A DNA stretch of 64,000 nucleotides from Terriglobia bacterium (lineage in GTDB: Bacteria > Acidobacteriota > Terriglobia > Terriglobales > Acidobacteriaceae). Under the pieces are notes generated by a model, which did not search any database, was not told the DNA's origin, and was given only the letters and a program-made list of their open reading frames with translations. Positions within the stretch are counted from its first letter, which is position 1, and each line of letters opens with the position of its first letter. Location: NCBI GenBank assembly GCA_020072585.1, contig JAIQGL010000011.1, positions 62,001 through 126,000 on the forward strand, in the 5' to 3' direction. The position numbers and the translations under genes are program-made. Below, in pieces: positions 45,011 through 55,071 of this stretch.

Positions 45011-48000
45011 TTAGCTATGCGCAGCATCGGGTTGGAGCTTGCCAACGGGAACCGTCGGCCAGGCGGATTCCGATTCGATTTCCAGACTTCTGGGCTCACC
45101 GTTGGGCCTTCCATATTCCAGCCGCCAGACCTCAATCTGTCCGAGAAGATTCCGGGCGGATTTCATCCTGTACTTATCGTTTTGTGCCATGTCGAACAAC
45201 CTTGTCCTCACCTCATTGAAACTTCGGGGCAACAAGGTATAGGTATTCGCACGCTCCTCGTGGGGTTTGTGTTCGACGAAGGTTGCCTCGATCTGTTTCC
45301 ACGTGTCGCGCAGCACCGGTTGGGATGCGTTGTCGTCGATGAGATTCAGTCCGGCGAGCGCAGCCTCGGGAGTGCCAATCCAGCCAACCCACCTTTGACA
45401 ATAGTGCGCGTTTCGCCGGGGGCAGTTTCATGGAGCATAGGTCAAAAATGCGCTGCTCGACTGCACCAACTCGCCGCGCGAGGTCAGCCAATCGCGCCGC
45501 CAGGACATCTTCCCGGTGGAAAACAACCTCGAATGACAGCCCTGAAATCTCCGGGTCCACGAAACTGAGCAGCAGATTCCTTGCTTCTTCAGTGTCCAAC
45601 GCGGCCAGGGCATTAATCCAGGATTCGTCAATCGATTGCGCATTGATCTGGTCAGACGCAAGCTCGCGAAGCAGGGAGACGGCATCAGCGCAACGGCACT
45701 GACCAAGCGCAGCCGCCAAATCACGAAGCTGGTAAGCATGCCTCTCGCGGAGCTTGAACGCTGTTACCGTCTCGCGGATTCTCTGGATGCCTCTGGAAGG
45801 CTCATCAATAAACGGCAACACGCAAAGCGCGCGAACGAGAAGGTCAAGCTCCTGATCACTCGAATGGCTTTCACGGATTTCGTCCTGAAGCGCATCGAAA
45901 ATCTTCAACGTCTCGGAAGTCGGCAGCACCACACCTCCGGAAAGAAGGCTTACTAGCCCCTGGACGGCGGAATAGCCAAGGTGTCTTCCCGGAAGCGACA
46001 GCACCTGCAGAACCAGCCCGGCTGAATCGTGCGGATCGATGACGGCCAGTGCATTAGCCATCCCTCTGAGGTTATACAGGTTGAGAGTAGCTTGGCCCGC
46101 ACCCTCTGCGCCTTTCAGAAGGCTGGTAATCCGATTCCTGAGCGCAACAGCAAAGCGTTTCCGGCGCTCCTCGATGAACCTGCCGGAAAACCCATGCGCG
46201 CGCGCCTCCCACATCTGCTTGTAATCCAGCTTGTTGCCGAATCCAAAGCCGAAGCCGACACCATACGCCGCTTCAATCTTGCCAGCTCCGGCGAGGTGCA
46301 CCAAAGCGCTGGCCGACGCAAGCTCATATTCAGGCTCTTGTAACAAATCCAAAAGAACCTTACCGGCTCCATCGGGATCGAGTTGCGTGACGGCTCCCAC
46401 GTGCCATGGCGCGTAGCTCATGGTTCCTCCGTTGGCTAATCTGCTCCTTTCGCCGCGCTTCTTTGCGGCGCGGCCCGTCCTCACCCTCTCGATGTCCGCG
46501 TGGATCATCCCCACCAGCAGAGGCATGTCCTCCGGTCTCCCAACCCGAGCGAGCGCCGACGCTAAATGCGCCTTGCGCTCGCCGTTGAAATCCTCCTGCT
46601 GCAGCATTATGGACACCCCTTTCACAAGGTAGCTGCGCAGCGCTCCCCTAATCTCGGTGTCTAGTTCAGCGCGGAGATCGGAGGGGGCCCGGCCCACCCT
46701 GCTGAACAGATCGGCCACCACCATCAATTCGAGATTTTCCGGGTTTGTGGAGAGCCGCCCAGACAATCCCGCAACCGACACGTTACCTGGAAATAAACGA
46801 AAAAGCTCCTCAAGCTGCCTTTTGATTGTGTATTCGAGCTCATGCCGCTGGTCAGGAGCGCTCAACATAATGCGTTCAAGATCGCATATCTTCGTGAACA
46901 CCCTTTGCACCATCGCGGCATCGCAGCAGGCTGCCAGCACCGATTTGCCATTCGACTGACGGGAGTGCTGTATATCCTCGGTTTCGAGCCTGTGAAGCAG
47001 GCGTTCTTTCAATTCGTCCGGAATCGTCGTAACCAAGCTGATCCAATGGTCGGACCACAACGCCTGTTCAACAATCCGCGCAGCTACCCAGTGACTCACC
47101 CATTCCGGCTCCACGCGCCGAACCCTATCGAGTAAAGGCTTTAAGAGAAAATCGCCCAATTCCTTCACTCTGTCCGGTGTGCATTTTGTCAGTTCTTCCT
47201 TCATTTCAGGGATGACGTTGTCTCCCAGCTCCGCCTTTTGGAGCAAAATCCGGAGTCGGCCCACGGGATCGGAAGTCTCGCCGTAGCGGTTTTGGTATAC
47301 AGACAATGCCCGATTTCGGTACGCAGCCGGAATGGTTTCCACCGGCAATTCAAGGACGGCCGCCTTGAATGTGTCTTCATCCAGTTGCCCGAGGAGCTGC
47401 GCACGATCTTCGCGGGAGGTGATCCAAGATAGCGCCGCCACTGCGGCAACCCTCACTTTTAGGCTGCTGTCAGACAAAGCGAAGGGAGCCAGTTCCCGCA
47501 CGGCTTTGCCAAAGTGAAGGAGGTCCCCCACAAACTCCGCCCGGATCTCCTCATCCCATCCTGTGAGGGTCTGTTGCCAATTGCTGCCCAGGCTGGAGAG
47601 ATGGAAGTCGTGCCACAGTCTATAAGTGCCCAACCTCTCTTGCTGATTCGCGCTGGTCAAAAGAGGAAGGAGAATGTCACCAAAATCCGGAGACCCGCTC
47701 GCCACCATGCCCACCAGAGCGCGCTCCTTGTAATTGTGATCCGGGCTGGCATACATAGAACGCAGGTGTTTGCTGACTTCCCCGCCCACTCGCTTCCAAA
47801 CCAAAAGCCCGCAAAAATACGCTAGTTCAGCTGCATAAACCGGATCACACTTAAGCGCCATTCTGATAAGCAGCGCACCCATCTTCAGCACGCTTTCGTC
47901 TGTAGAGGCTTCGCCAACAATGCCGATCTCTTCGGCTATCATCCGTAGCGGTTCCTCCCACGCCGGCTCGTTTACATATTGCTTCGTAAATTCCAGGGCG

Positions 48001-49646
48001 GCTTTGGCATTTTCTTTTCCCGCCAGTGCCAGTAGCCGATTTTTCAGCAGCGTTGCTACATAGAACTCCTGGAACTGCTGATGCATGAAGCGGAAGGAGC
48101 GGGTAGGGTACTCCACGCGCTCAAGCAGATGGTGCCCGCATAACGCGGCCAGTACTGCCGCGGGCTCGCGGACTTGTGCAATTTGCCCGGAATCGCGCAA
48201 CCTCGCTCCCACCGAACTGACGATGGCGCGAGCAGACTCCTCCTGTACCGTGACCGCTCCCAGCCCGGTCATGGCTTCAGCCAGGGTAGCCAGATAGTCG
48301 CCTGCCCGAGCATCGAGAGGCGCAATGGCAAGGGCAGTGGAATGTTCCTTCGCCTGCTCATGCAGCTGTATAGCGGCGGCGAGCACACCCATTTTTGTGT
48401 TCGGGATCGGTGCGCCCTGCTCGAAGATAGCTGTCACTTCGGAAAGAATGAGCGGCGTGCGCGTAAGCTCATCCAGCACCGGATCGTTATCGAGCTGCGT
48501 CCGCAGTTCGCTTGCCTTTTTTCCGAGACGCTGCTCTAAATAATTCCCCCGCTCGCTCCGCGTGAGGCGAAGTAGTCGAAGCCGCAATGCGCCCTCCAAC
48601 AGCGGAACGATGTGGTGGGTGCGGGTTGCCACCATGATTCCCGCGGACGGAAAATCCAGGTCCAGTTGCCGCAATGCCTGCGCCGCATGCGATGAATCAG
48701 ACTCCGCAATCTCGTTCCATCCGTTCAGAAGGAACGAATGCTCCGTCTTCTGCAGCTGTGCCAACCGCTGCGTGCCGAGCCCGAGAGCCTGAAATGCCGG
48801 CATTCCGGCGATGAATGACAATACATCCTTGCCGGACTGTATCCAGACCGGGAGGTCGATGAGGAACACAACGCTTCCAGCACTGGTCAACTGTCTTGCA
48901 AGCTGCACAAGGGTCGTGGTCTTACCCCGTCCGGCAGGCGCTTCAAGCACCATGCGGCGGCTCTTTTCGAGCGCTTCACGAATATCCTCGAGCTGAAAAG
49001 CTTCGTTAGTTTCCGCTCCAGAAGCGTCCAGTTTGACTGCGCGCAGATCAATCAACGGCTTTGCAGCTACGCGAACGGACCATGCTTTGATAACCGGTTC
49101 CGCAGCTTCCCTGGCTTTGCCAGCGAGATCTTCGATGCTCGGCTCGCTTTCCGCCACTAGATGGAGATGAGTACGGCAGAGCGGCGCATTCTTCGGCTCC
49201 ATGAGGGCGGTGATGATCTCCTCCCGCGACATCACCACCAGCTCAAATCCAAACTCCTTCTGGACTTCCTCCTTCCAAGGCTCCATCAAGGCGTTCGACA
49301 CCTTCTTCGGAGTTGCGAAGATCAGTTTCTCCACGCCACTGAAATGCGCTTTTATGTCTGTTGCATCCTCCTTTATCTTTTTGAGCGTCGCCGTGAGGGA
49401 GCACGCCAGAGCCTTACCGCCTCCGACAGCGTCCGCCCCCAGATCCTTCTTCCGTTCAGAGGCAATCAGATCGGGCCAGAGCTGCTTGGCAAGGACGACA
49501 GCAAGGCCCTGAAATCTCATTCCCTCTTCATTTGAGATCAGCTCGTCGAGCGCTTTTTCAATGTCGGACCTAAGTACCGCCAATGATTTCACCATTCTCA
49601 AAACAGCAGGCAAGTTGGGCGTTCCGGCAGTGCTGAACATAAACAT
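45011..49646 (-). pseudogene. Nuclease-NACHT-HEAT defence protein (Avs-like), frameshifted near its 3' end
   Basis: The main frame runs 49646-45213 (1477 codons). Residues ~40-100 hold a PD-(D/E)XK-like domain (FQGLAVVLAKQLWPDLIASERKKDLGADA). Residues ~233-250 have a Walker A (LEAPAGRGKTTTLVQLA), followed by a NACHT region with FLLNGWNEI and ATRTHHIVPLLEGALRLRLLRL. About 900 residues of HEAT-like helical repeats form the sensor. In the terminal HEAT repeats the frame goes wrong: after SKVGW it reads a tail of Arg-rich nonsense. Reading one base shifted from about 45383, the protein continues as WIGTPEAALAGLNLIDDNAS and ends at 45011. One extra base (or two lost) thus separates the last ~120 residues. 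It is either a recent pseudogene, a base-calling error or a programmed shift. Relatives sense phage proteins and then trigger their nuclease. Confidence 0.75.
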
Positions 49647-49734
49647 CTTTCAGCCACTCTCACTCATTCTATCCGGCATATCAAGCCGAGGGCTGCGGGG
49701 CCACCCAGGCCTACGCTCGCATGGAGCAAACCGG

Positions 49735-50781
49735 CTATTCAAAAGCGATCCGTCGCTCGATCTCGGTCAGGGACGCCAGGTCCTTGCGCCGGTCGTAGAG
49801 CTTCGTGGTGCGCGGATCGGCGTGATTCGCCATATCCTGGGCGGCTTCGAGCGAGCCACCGTTGCTGAGGAAGACAGTCTTTCCTGTGCCGCGAAATGTG
49901 TGATTGCAGAAGGTTTCCGACAGCCCCGCGGCCATGCAGCGATCCTTGACGACGCGCAGCATGTCCCGCCTTGTGATGGCGTCGCCGGTGAGAATGTGCG
50001 CCTTATCGAGCGTCTGGAACAGCGGTGCTTCCGCATTGTCGATGCAAGCAGCCGCGATGTAACCATCCAGAAACTCCTCCGCCTCGCGGTGCAGCCAGAC
50101 CAGCTTTTCCTTGCTTCCTTTTTCCAGCAGGCGCAGCCGCGCGCGCTTCCCCTCCAGCCGGTAGTCGCCGCGTTTTGCGCCCACAACGGCGCTCACACGC
50201 GCGAAGGTATAGGCCATGATTGCAATCGCCGCCCGGTCGCGCAGGCCCTTGATATCTGCTACCTCCCTAAACCCGCCGCCGTGTTTCTTCGGTAGTTTCA
50301 CTTTGCGGGTGACAGGAATAGAGTCGAGAAGCGCGCGCACCTGTTCGGCTTCCATGATCGGCGTGATGCCCACGGTACGGGAATTTCGGGCCTTTGACGA
50401 ACATCGCCGGGTTCTCGGGACAACCTGCTTGATGACGAGCCAGTTGAAAAGTCCACGCAGCGCCGCCAGATGCTGTTTGATGGAGGGCGCGGTCAATGTC
50501 TTGGCTTCGATATAGGCGGAGACATGCAGCGGCCGGATCGAAGCGAGTTTAAGTTCGTGATCCTCACACCAGCGGCAGAACTGGGCAACGGCCTGGACAT
50601 AGGCCGCGCGGGTATTTTTATTGCGGATCGTCGCGGCGAAGAATTCAAGGAAGTGTTCGCTGGCCTTGTCACCAGCCGCAGCGAATGGCGGGGGATGATT
50701 TCGGTTCGAGACTCGCTCACAAATTACAAAATGGCATTGTGGAACCCGAGTCACCATAGCGACAGCTGGCGGATCGGTCAA
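49735..50781 (-). CDS. Tyrosine recombinase/integrase, with a locally frameshifted stretch
   Basis: About 348 residues; the start is uncertain (TTG at 50781 or ATG at 50757). An N-terminal SAM-like core-binding domain (NKNTRAAYVQAVAQFCRWCEDH ... SIKQHLAALRGLFNWLVIK) is followed by the catalytic domain with Arg in TFARVSAVVG, HTFRGTGKT, and the Tyr-bearing end MANHADPRTTKLYDRR. Residues from VVP to GITPI read as RTRRCSSKARNSRT; one base shifted, the same DNA reads ENPAMFVKGPKFPYR, which fits the family much better. Two compensating indels (about 50371 and 50419) therefore garble ~17 residues between the two domains. Catalytic residues are intact. It probably served an island or phage-like element. 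Confidence 0.85.
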   Translation of the reverse strand: MTDPPAVAMVTRVPQCHFVICERVSNRNHPPPFAAAGDKASEHFLEFFAATIRNKNTRAAYVQAVAQFCRWCEDHELKLASIRPLHVSAYIEAKTLTAPSIKQHLAALRGLFNWLVIKQVVPRTRRCSSKARNSRTVGITPIMEAEQVRALLDSIPVTRKVKLPKKHGGGFREVADIKGLRDRAAIAIMAYTFARVSAVVGAKRGDYRLEGKRARLRLLEKGSKEKLVWLHREAEEFLDGYIAAACIDNAEAPLFQTLDKAHILTGDAITRRDMLRVVKDRCMAAGLSETFCNHTFRGTGKTVFLSNGGSLEAAQDMANHADPRTTKLYDRRKDLASLTEIERRIAFE

Positions 50782-50785
50782 CCAG

Positions 50786-50819
50786 ATTACGTCCCATAAC
50801 CTCTTTTATGGGAGGTAAT
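50786..50819. repeat. Inverted repeat upstream of the integrase gene
   Basis: ATTAC-gt-CCCATAA-cctctt-TTATGGG-ag-GTAAT: 5 and 7 base pairs per arm with two-base mismatched gaps. It lies immediately upstream of the integrase start, where an operator or a recombinase core site would be expected. Confidence 0.5.
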
Positions 50820-50878
50820 CCTGCCATCCTAAATGGTTTGCATTATTGACCTTAATTATGATGATGGCGTCCGTGAAT

Positions 50879-52183
50879 TTAATTTGATCCTCGCCTTTGT
50901 TCCTCCTTGGCTAGCTGAACAGGATCGATGCGAAGCCATCGCCACCCTTTCTGAAGGTCCGATATGCGATCCTCGATCGCTTTTCCCCACAGCCTTCTCA
51001 AGTCCTCTTCAATTACAGCCGCCTCTCCGATGCTGGCCCACAAGGATTTTAGAAAACGCAGGTCCATTCGCGTCGTGATCCTCCGTACGTCAGTGGTCGA
51101 TACGGGCACCTCCATTGATGGTGTGATACTGATCTTCAGATTAACTTTCCTCACGATCTCGCCAGCCATTTCTTTAACAAGTTCGTCAACCGCATTAAGT
51201 ATTAGGCGCAGCTTGAAGATCTGGCCATCCCGGATTAGTGCTACGGCATTCGTGAGCCAAGCGCGGAATGCCTGCGCTGGACCAGAATTCCTTATCTCAA
51301 TCGCTTCTCTTAATAGAGTGTCTGGGGAGCCCGCTCGCTTCAAGACCATCGAAAATAGAGCGGGAATATACAGGTCGCAGATGCTATCACCTAGCTGGGC
51401 ATTGACGGTTTCACCCACTCGCCGTCTTGCGTCTTCAAGCAATCGAATCGGAGCATAAGAAACGCCGACAACCGCTCTCGAACGCCAGTCGTCGAAGACG
51501 CTAAACGGCTGCCTAAAAGCGTGTGGTAAATAACCTACGCCCAGCCGAGACGCGACGGCTTGATGGAAGAATGCACCTGTTGCAAGAATCAACGCCATCT
51601 CTGGAACAATAGAATCACCCTCGTATCCTCCGAGAACCTTTAGCGCTTCATCACCCAGTCCCAAACCTATGCCACCTCTTCCGATCTCCACGTCGGTGCC
51701 CAAATGAGTTGCGGCATATTCGATCCAACTCAGGTCGTTCGCGTGATAGTGTCTCGCGCTACGCAGCACCACTCCTTCGAGATCCATCGCCTCCAGTGAA
51801 GCGATGTACTTCCTGAAATGCTCACTGAATGCGCATCCCGTGGAACGCTGTTTAACATACTCCGTGATCGTTGCTCGTTCGCTTGGAAGAATGTCCACCA
51901 AAGTGACAATTGGACTGAGTTCTTTCAATGCTCCAACCCATCGGTCGGCAAAATCGCTCTGGACGTAGATTTTGTCGAACATGACGAGTGCATCGACGAG
52001 CACTGACAGTCCGCAAACTTCGGCAAAAACGGAGGCATCCACGCCCTGTTTTGCTTCCAAATCCCAAAAATGATGATTCGAATCCAACCTCAACAATCGT
52101 GCGGCCATGAATAGAGATAGATTGTCAAGCAAGATGGCGGATTCTCCGCGGGCGTCATGCTCCCCGAGAATAATGCTATTCAT
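50879..52183 (-). CDS. Unrecognised protein of the defence island
   Basis: A 434-residue protein with no family I recognise. The sequence is well-formed, mixed alpha/beta at the start (ESAILLDNLSLFMAARLLRLDSNHHFWDLE) and mostly helical later. There are no transmembrane segments, P-loop or nuclease motif. Its start overlaps the end of the upstream gene by 8 bases, so the pair is coupled. It stands beside an integrase in an island rich in defence genes, which makes a conflict role possible but unproven. Confidence 0.6.
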   Translation of the reverse strand: MNSIILGEHDARGESAILLDNLSLFMAARLLRLDSNHHFWDLEAKQGVDASVFAEVCGLSVLVDALVMFDKIYVQSDFADRWVGALKELSPIVTLVDILPSERATITEYVKQRSTGCAFSEHFRKYIASLEAMDLEGVVLRSARHYHANDLSWIEYAATHLGTDVEIGRGGIGLGLGDEALKVLGGYEGDSIVPEMALILATGAFFHQAVASRLGVGYLPHAFRQPFSVFDDWRSRAVVGVSYAPIRLLEDARRRVGETVNAQLGDSICDLYIPALFSMVLKRAGSPDTLLREAIEIRNSGPAQAFRAWLTNAVALIRDGQIFKLRLILNAVDELVKEMAGEIVRKVNLKISITPSMEVPVSTTDVRRITTRMDLRFLKSLWASIGEAAVIEEDLRRLWGKAIEDRISDLQKGWRWLRIDPVQLAKEEQRRGSN

Positions 52184-52820
52184 TCCCCCGCCCTAATGTT
52201 CCGATCAGCCTCTTGGTCTCGAGGGATTCCTGGTGCTTAGGGTTGATTGCCAGCGCTCTGCCGACAGTGTTTAGTGCGGTCGGAACGTCATCGATCAATG
52301 CAAATATTCGGGCGGCTATTGACAGAAAGTGGGGATCATCGGGTTTAAGCAGAATGATCAGGGTGGCATGACGCCTGGCTCGATGCACAACCTCTTTGCT
52401 GCCCACGTGTGAGCTGAGATACATGACGAAGCAACGGCCGCGCAGTTCCATGACCAGCATCATCAGATCGTGATTTGTCAATCCAGACTCTGGTGGAAAA
52501 GCTACGGAATCCTTCGAAAGTTCGTCAAGCCGGCCACAGGCTGCTTCACACCATGCTTTGTCATCAGGTGCGTCGGGGAAACCTAGCCAGAGATCGATCA
52601 TTTCGATCGCATCCGCTGCGTTTTCTTCCGTATTTAGGCGCTCCGCTTCAAAAATCAAGCCCACTGCGCCCGGAACACGAAGAGTGAAATCGAAACGAAC
52701 GACGTCCGATCCATCATTCTCCCCCTGTCCCTTGGCTTCAGCAGGAGTCGCAGAGGTGTTTCGGGCAGCTGTAATTCCCCGTCTCATTGTTTGATATAGA
52801 TTGGCAATCCACGATCTCAT
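52176..52820 (-). CDS. Unrecognised protein with a TPR-like C-terminus
   Basis: A 214-residue protein. The middle is helical (AADAIEMIDLWLGF ... AWCEAACGRLDEL). The end (PHFLSIAARIFALIDDVPTALNTVGRALAINPKHQESLETKRLIG) fits one to two tetratricopeptide repeats. It is the first gene of a two-gene unit with 50879-52183. TPR segments bind partner proteins, likely the downstream product. Confidence 0.55.
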   Translation of the reverse strand: MRSWIANLYQTMRRGITAARNTSATPAEAKGQGENDGSDVVRFDFTLRVPGAVGLIFEAERLNTEENAADAIEMIDLWLGFPDAPDDKAWCEAACGRLDELSKDSVAFPPESGLTNHDLMMLVMELRGRCFVMYLSSHVGSKEVVHRARRHATLIILLKPDDPHFLSIAARIFALIDDVPTALNTVGRALAINPKHQESLETKRLIGTLGRGNE

Positions 52821-53109
52821 CAGTCCTTCACCCTGCGTCTGAGGATGAGTTTAGGCAAGGTAAGTAGAACTGCTCCGTCAAACGCAGGAGAATCCCTTTC
52901 CTGGCACGCGACCTATACATGAGCTAAACGCCCAGGATTTTAACATGTGTGGAGGGATAGCGCGCGCAGTTGCTTACAAACGCGAGCAAATATTGCTGAT
53001 AACAGAATTTATCAGACAGAACAACCGGAAAGACGTTCGCACTATAAACTTGCCGGTTCTGTTCTGTAGAATTGTGGATTACTCGGCTTTGCTGAATGAA
53101 GGAGAGTAT

Positions 53110-53619
53110 ATGAAGAAACAGCATCAGGCCCAGAGTGTTGTAAGCCCGCCTACAATGGAATTCTTCACCTTGGCTGGCTTAGCTGCCAGTGCCGCTCTGG
53201 GAGTCAATGTGGGCGAAAAAGCTGTGCGCGGTCTGAGGTCTCCAGAGCCAGTTGTCGTACAGATCCTCGATAGCACATTTGATCAGCAGCACCATCGAAT
53301 ATCCCTGAAAGTCACCAATCAGACATTACATGGAATTTATATCGAGAGAACGGAGCTTGAAGCGCCGACCGGCAAGAGCTACACCTTGCACAAAGTTGAG
53401 TTCAAGAACATGTCCCTTGACTCAGCACCCGTCTCCAAGCCTTCGCCGTGGGCACCTGTGTTGATACCTCCAGGAAACACAATCTCATTCACACTGGAGA
53501 TCGACTTGTGTGACAAGGCCAAGACCAAGCCTTACGGCACGCTCAAACTTCAAGTGTCGCGCCTTGAGGAAAAGAAAGAAAGTCCGGTCGAGGCTCATTT
53601 TCGGCTCCGGTGGCTTTGA
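53110..53619 (+). CDS. Small hypothetical protein with a hydrophobic N-terminal segment
   Basis: 169 residues from an ATG preceded by GAAGGAGAG. Residues ~17-35 (FFTLAGLAASAALGVNVG) are a weak hydrophobic helix. The rest is beta-rich (VVVQILDSTFDQQHHRISLKVTNQTLHGIYIERTELEAP ... GTLKLQVSRLEEKKESPVEAHFRLRW), reminiscent of a small Ig-like or membrane-tethered sandwich. No family recognised. A longer frame starts at 52945 but lacks a ribosome-binding site. Confidence 0.55.
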   Translation: MKKQHQAQSVVSPPTMEFFTLAGLAASAALGVNVGEKAVRGLRSPEPVVVQILDSTFDQQHHRISLKVTNQTLHGIYIERTELEAPTGKSYTLHKVEFKNMSLDSAPVSKPSPWAPVLIPPGNTISFTLEIDLCDKAKTKPYGTLKLQVSRLEEKKESPVEAHFRLRWL

Positions 53620-53752
53620 GACAATTTCTCACTTTCCGCGCCACAAAGTAGGCATTCGTGCGATGGATGCGAACATCAAGCGAACAGTCGTTAACGACCT
53701 GTTTTTAAACCCGATAATGTATTTTATCGAGTTTAAAAACAAGATCCCAAAA

Positions 53753-54328
53753 TCACTCCCAGCAAACACGTTGCCGTCTTGCAACACCGCATCCAGAGTT
53801 TCGAACATCACGAGCAGCGCCGCGAAGCTCATCCTTGTATATACAAAGACAATCCTCGATTTCTGATGCGGTCAGGCGAGAGAATGGTTTGGGCAGGAGC
53901 TTCGGATCAAAAGAATCGCCACCGAGGCCGAATACTTGCGCGCCGGTCCTCACACCCGCATGCAGGTACACACGCTCCGGCGCTTTTTTGAAATAAGCGC
54001 CAATCCGGTGTGCGATGTCATAGACGGTCAGTGCGCCTATACCCTTGACACCTCCAATCTCGTTCTCAACGGCCAGATGAAGTTCGGCGAAACTGGACGT
54101 TCGTGCAAGCGCGCGGCCTATTCCTTGAAGCTTCGCCTCAACGTGTTCGAGAAGGGCTCGCGGGATTCTCCGCTGATGAGGATGGCGCTTGCCGTTCGGC
54201 AGCTCACACAACGCCGCTTTGCGTATCGTTTCGGAAGGATTGCGCTGAGTTTCAAAGAAACGCATTTCTCTCCGCGCGTCGTTCCTGTAGTTGCGTATAT
54301 AGTCACTCACTATTTCGTCGAGTGTCAT
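53753..54328 (-). CDS. Hypothetical protein with a helix-hairpin-helix-like motif
   Basis: A 191-residue basic protein. GGVKGIGALTVYDIAHRIGAYF resembles a helix-hairpin-helix of DNA glycosylases or other non-specific DNA-binding folds. The start overlaps the end of the upstream gene (ATGA), showing coupling with 54325-55059. The last ~20 residues are Arg/Cys rich and atypical, so the C-terminus may be altered. Function unknown. Confidence 0.6.
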   Translation of the reverse strand: MTLDEIVSDYIRNYRNDARREMRFFETQRNPSETIRKAALCELPNGKRHPHQRRIPRALLEHVEAKLQGIGRALARTSSFAELHLAVENEIGGVKGIGALTVYDIAHRIGAYFKKAPERVYLHAGVRTGAQVFGLGGDSFDPKLLPKPFSRLTASEIEDCLCIYKDELRGAARDVRNSGCGVARRQRVCWE

Positions 54329-55059
54329 GCTCGCTCCTGCTGCCTTGGACGCAACCCCGCGCGGATCTCATCATCCTGAAATGTCGTTATCCCGTGGTCG
54401 ATGTTCTTCCAGAAGTATTCCGCATGTTCCTGGGCCGCGCTGTTCCATGCGTTCACTATCGTCTCCACGGTTGCATAGGAGGGCGGTGTTCCGGTAAGGG
54501 TTGGATCATTCGCGGTTACCAGCAGCAGATCGAGGTCAACCGGCGCTCCTCCTGCGACGCAACGCGGCCAATCGATCCGCAGCATGCCCTCCGGGCTGAT
54601 AAGCTCGCCTTCATCGGCCATCTGCGACACATTTCCGTAGTCGGGCTCTTGTGCAACCCGCTTTGCCCATGCATTCAAAAGGATTTCAGGCGGCTTTCGT
54701 TTCGGATGACCCAACAACGCAACGCATCCCCACTCGGACGCGATACGATGCGCTTTGGCCCCAGACTGCTCCGCTTTCCAGAGGTGCTCTGCTTCCGCTA
54801 TCAAGTTTTCCGCGGTTGAAACACTGTGAGAACAATGAACCAGTTTCGCTTGCCCAGTCTTACAGAGACGTGAAAACACCATGGTGTAGGTATCGCCTCT
54901 CGAACTCGACAGGCGGCCGTAGCGAATGGGTGCTGTGACGGTATCCATCGCTCCCATGTTCAATCGAGCCTTGCGCCACGACTGCCGTCTTTCGTCCCAC
55001 AGCAACGACCCGATGATAAGAATCCCGACACTCAATGGTACAGGCTCAGACGTTTTCAA
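54325..55059 (-). CDS. Hypothetical protein, possibly gamma-glutamylcyclotransferase-like fold
   Basis: A 244-residue protein. The N-terminus VGILIIGSLLWDERRQSWRKARLN ... APIRYGRLSSSRGDTYTMVFS has the GS(L/N)LxxR-like glycine motif and strands seen in gamma-glutamylcyclotransferase-type barrels, but the match is loose. The middle and end are soluble alpha/beta. It is coupled to the helix-hairpin-helix gene downstream by a 4-base overlap. The function is not inferred further. Confidence 0.55.
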   Translation of the reverse strand: MKTSEPVPLSVGILIIGSLLWDERRQSWRKARLNMGAMDTVTAPIRYGRLSSSRGDTYTMVFSRLCKTGQAKLVHCSHSVSTAENLIAEAEHLWKAEQSGAKAHRIASEWGCVALLGHPKRKPPEILLNAWAKRVAQEPDYGNVSQMADEGELISPEGMLRIDWPRCVAGGAPVDLDLLLVTANDPTLTGTPPSYATVETIVNAWNSAAQEHAEYFWKNIDHGITTFQDDEIRAGLRPRQQERA

Positions 55060-55071
55060 TCTTCACGACTC

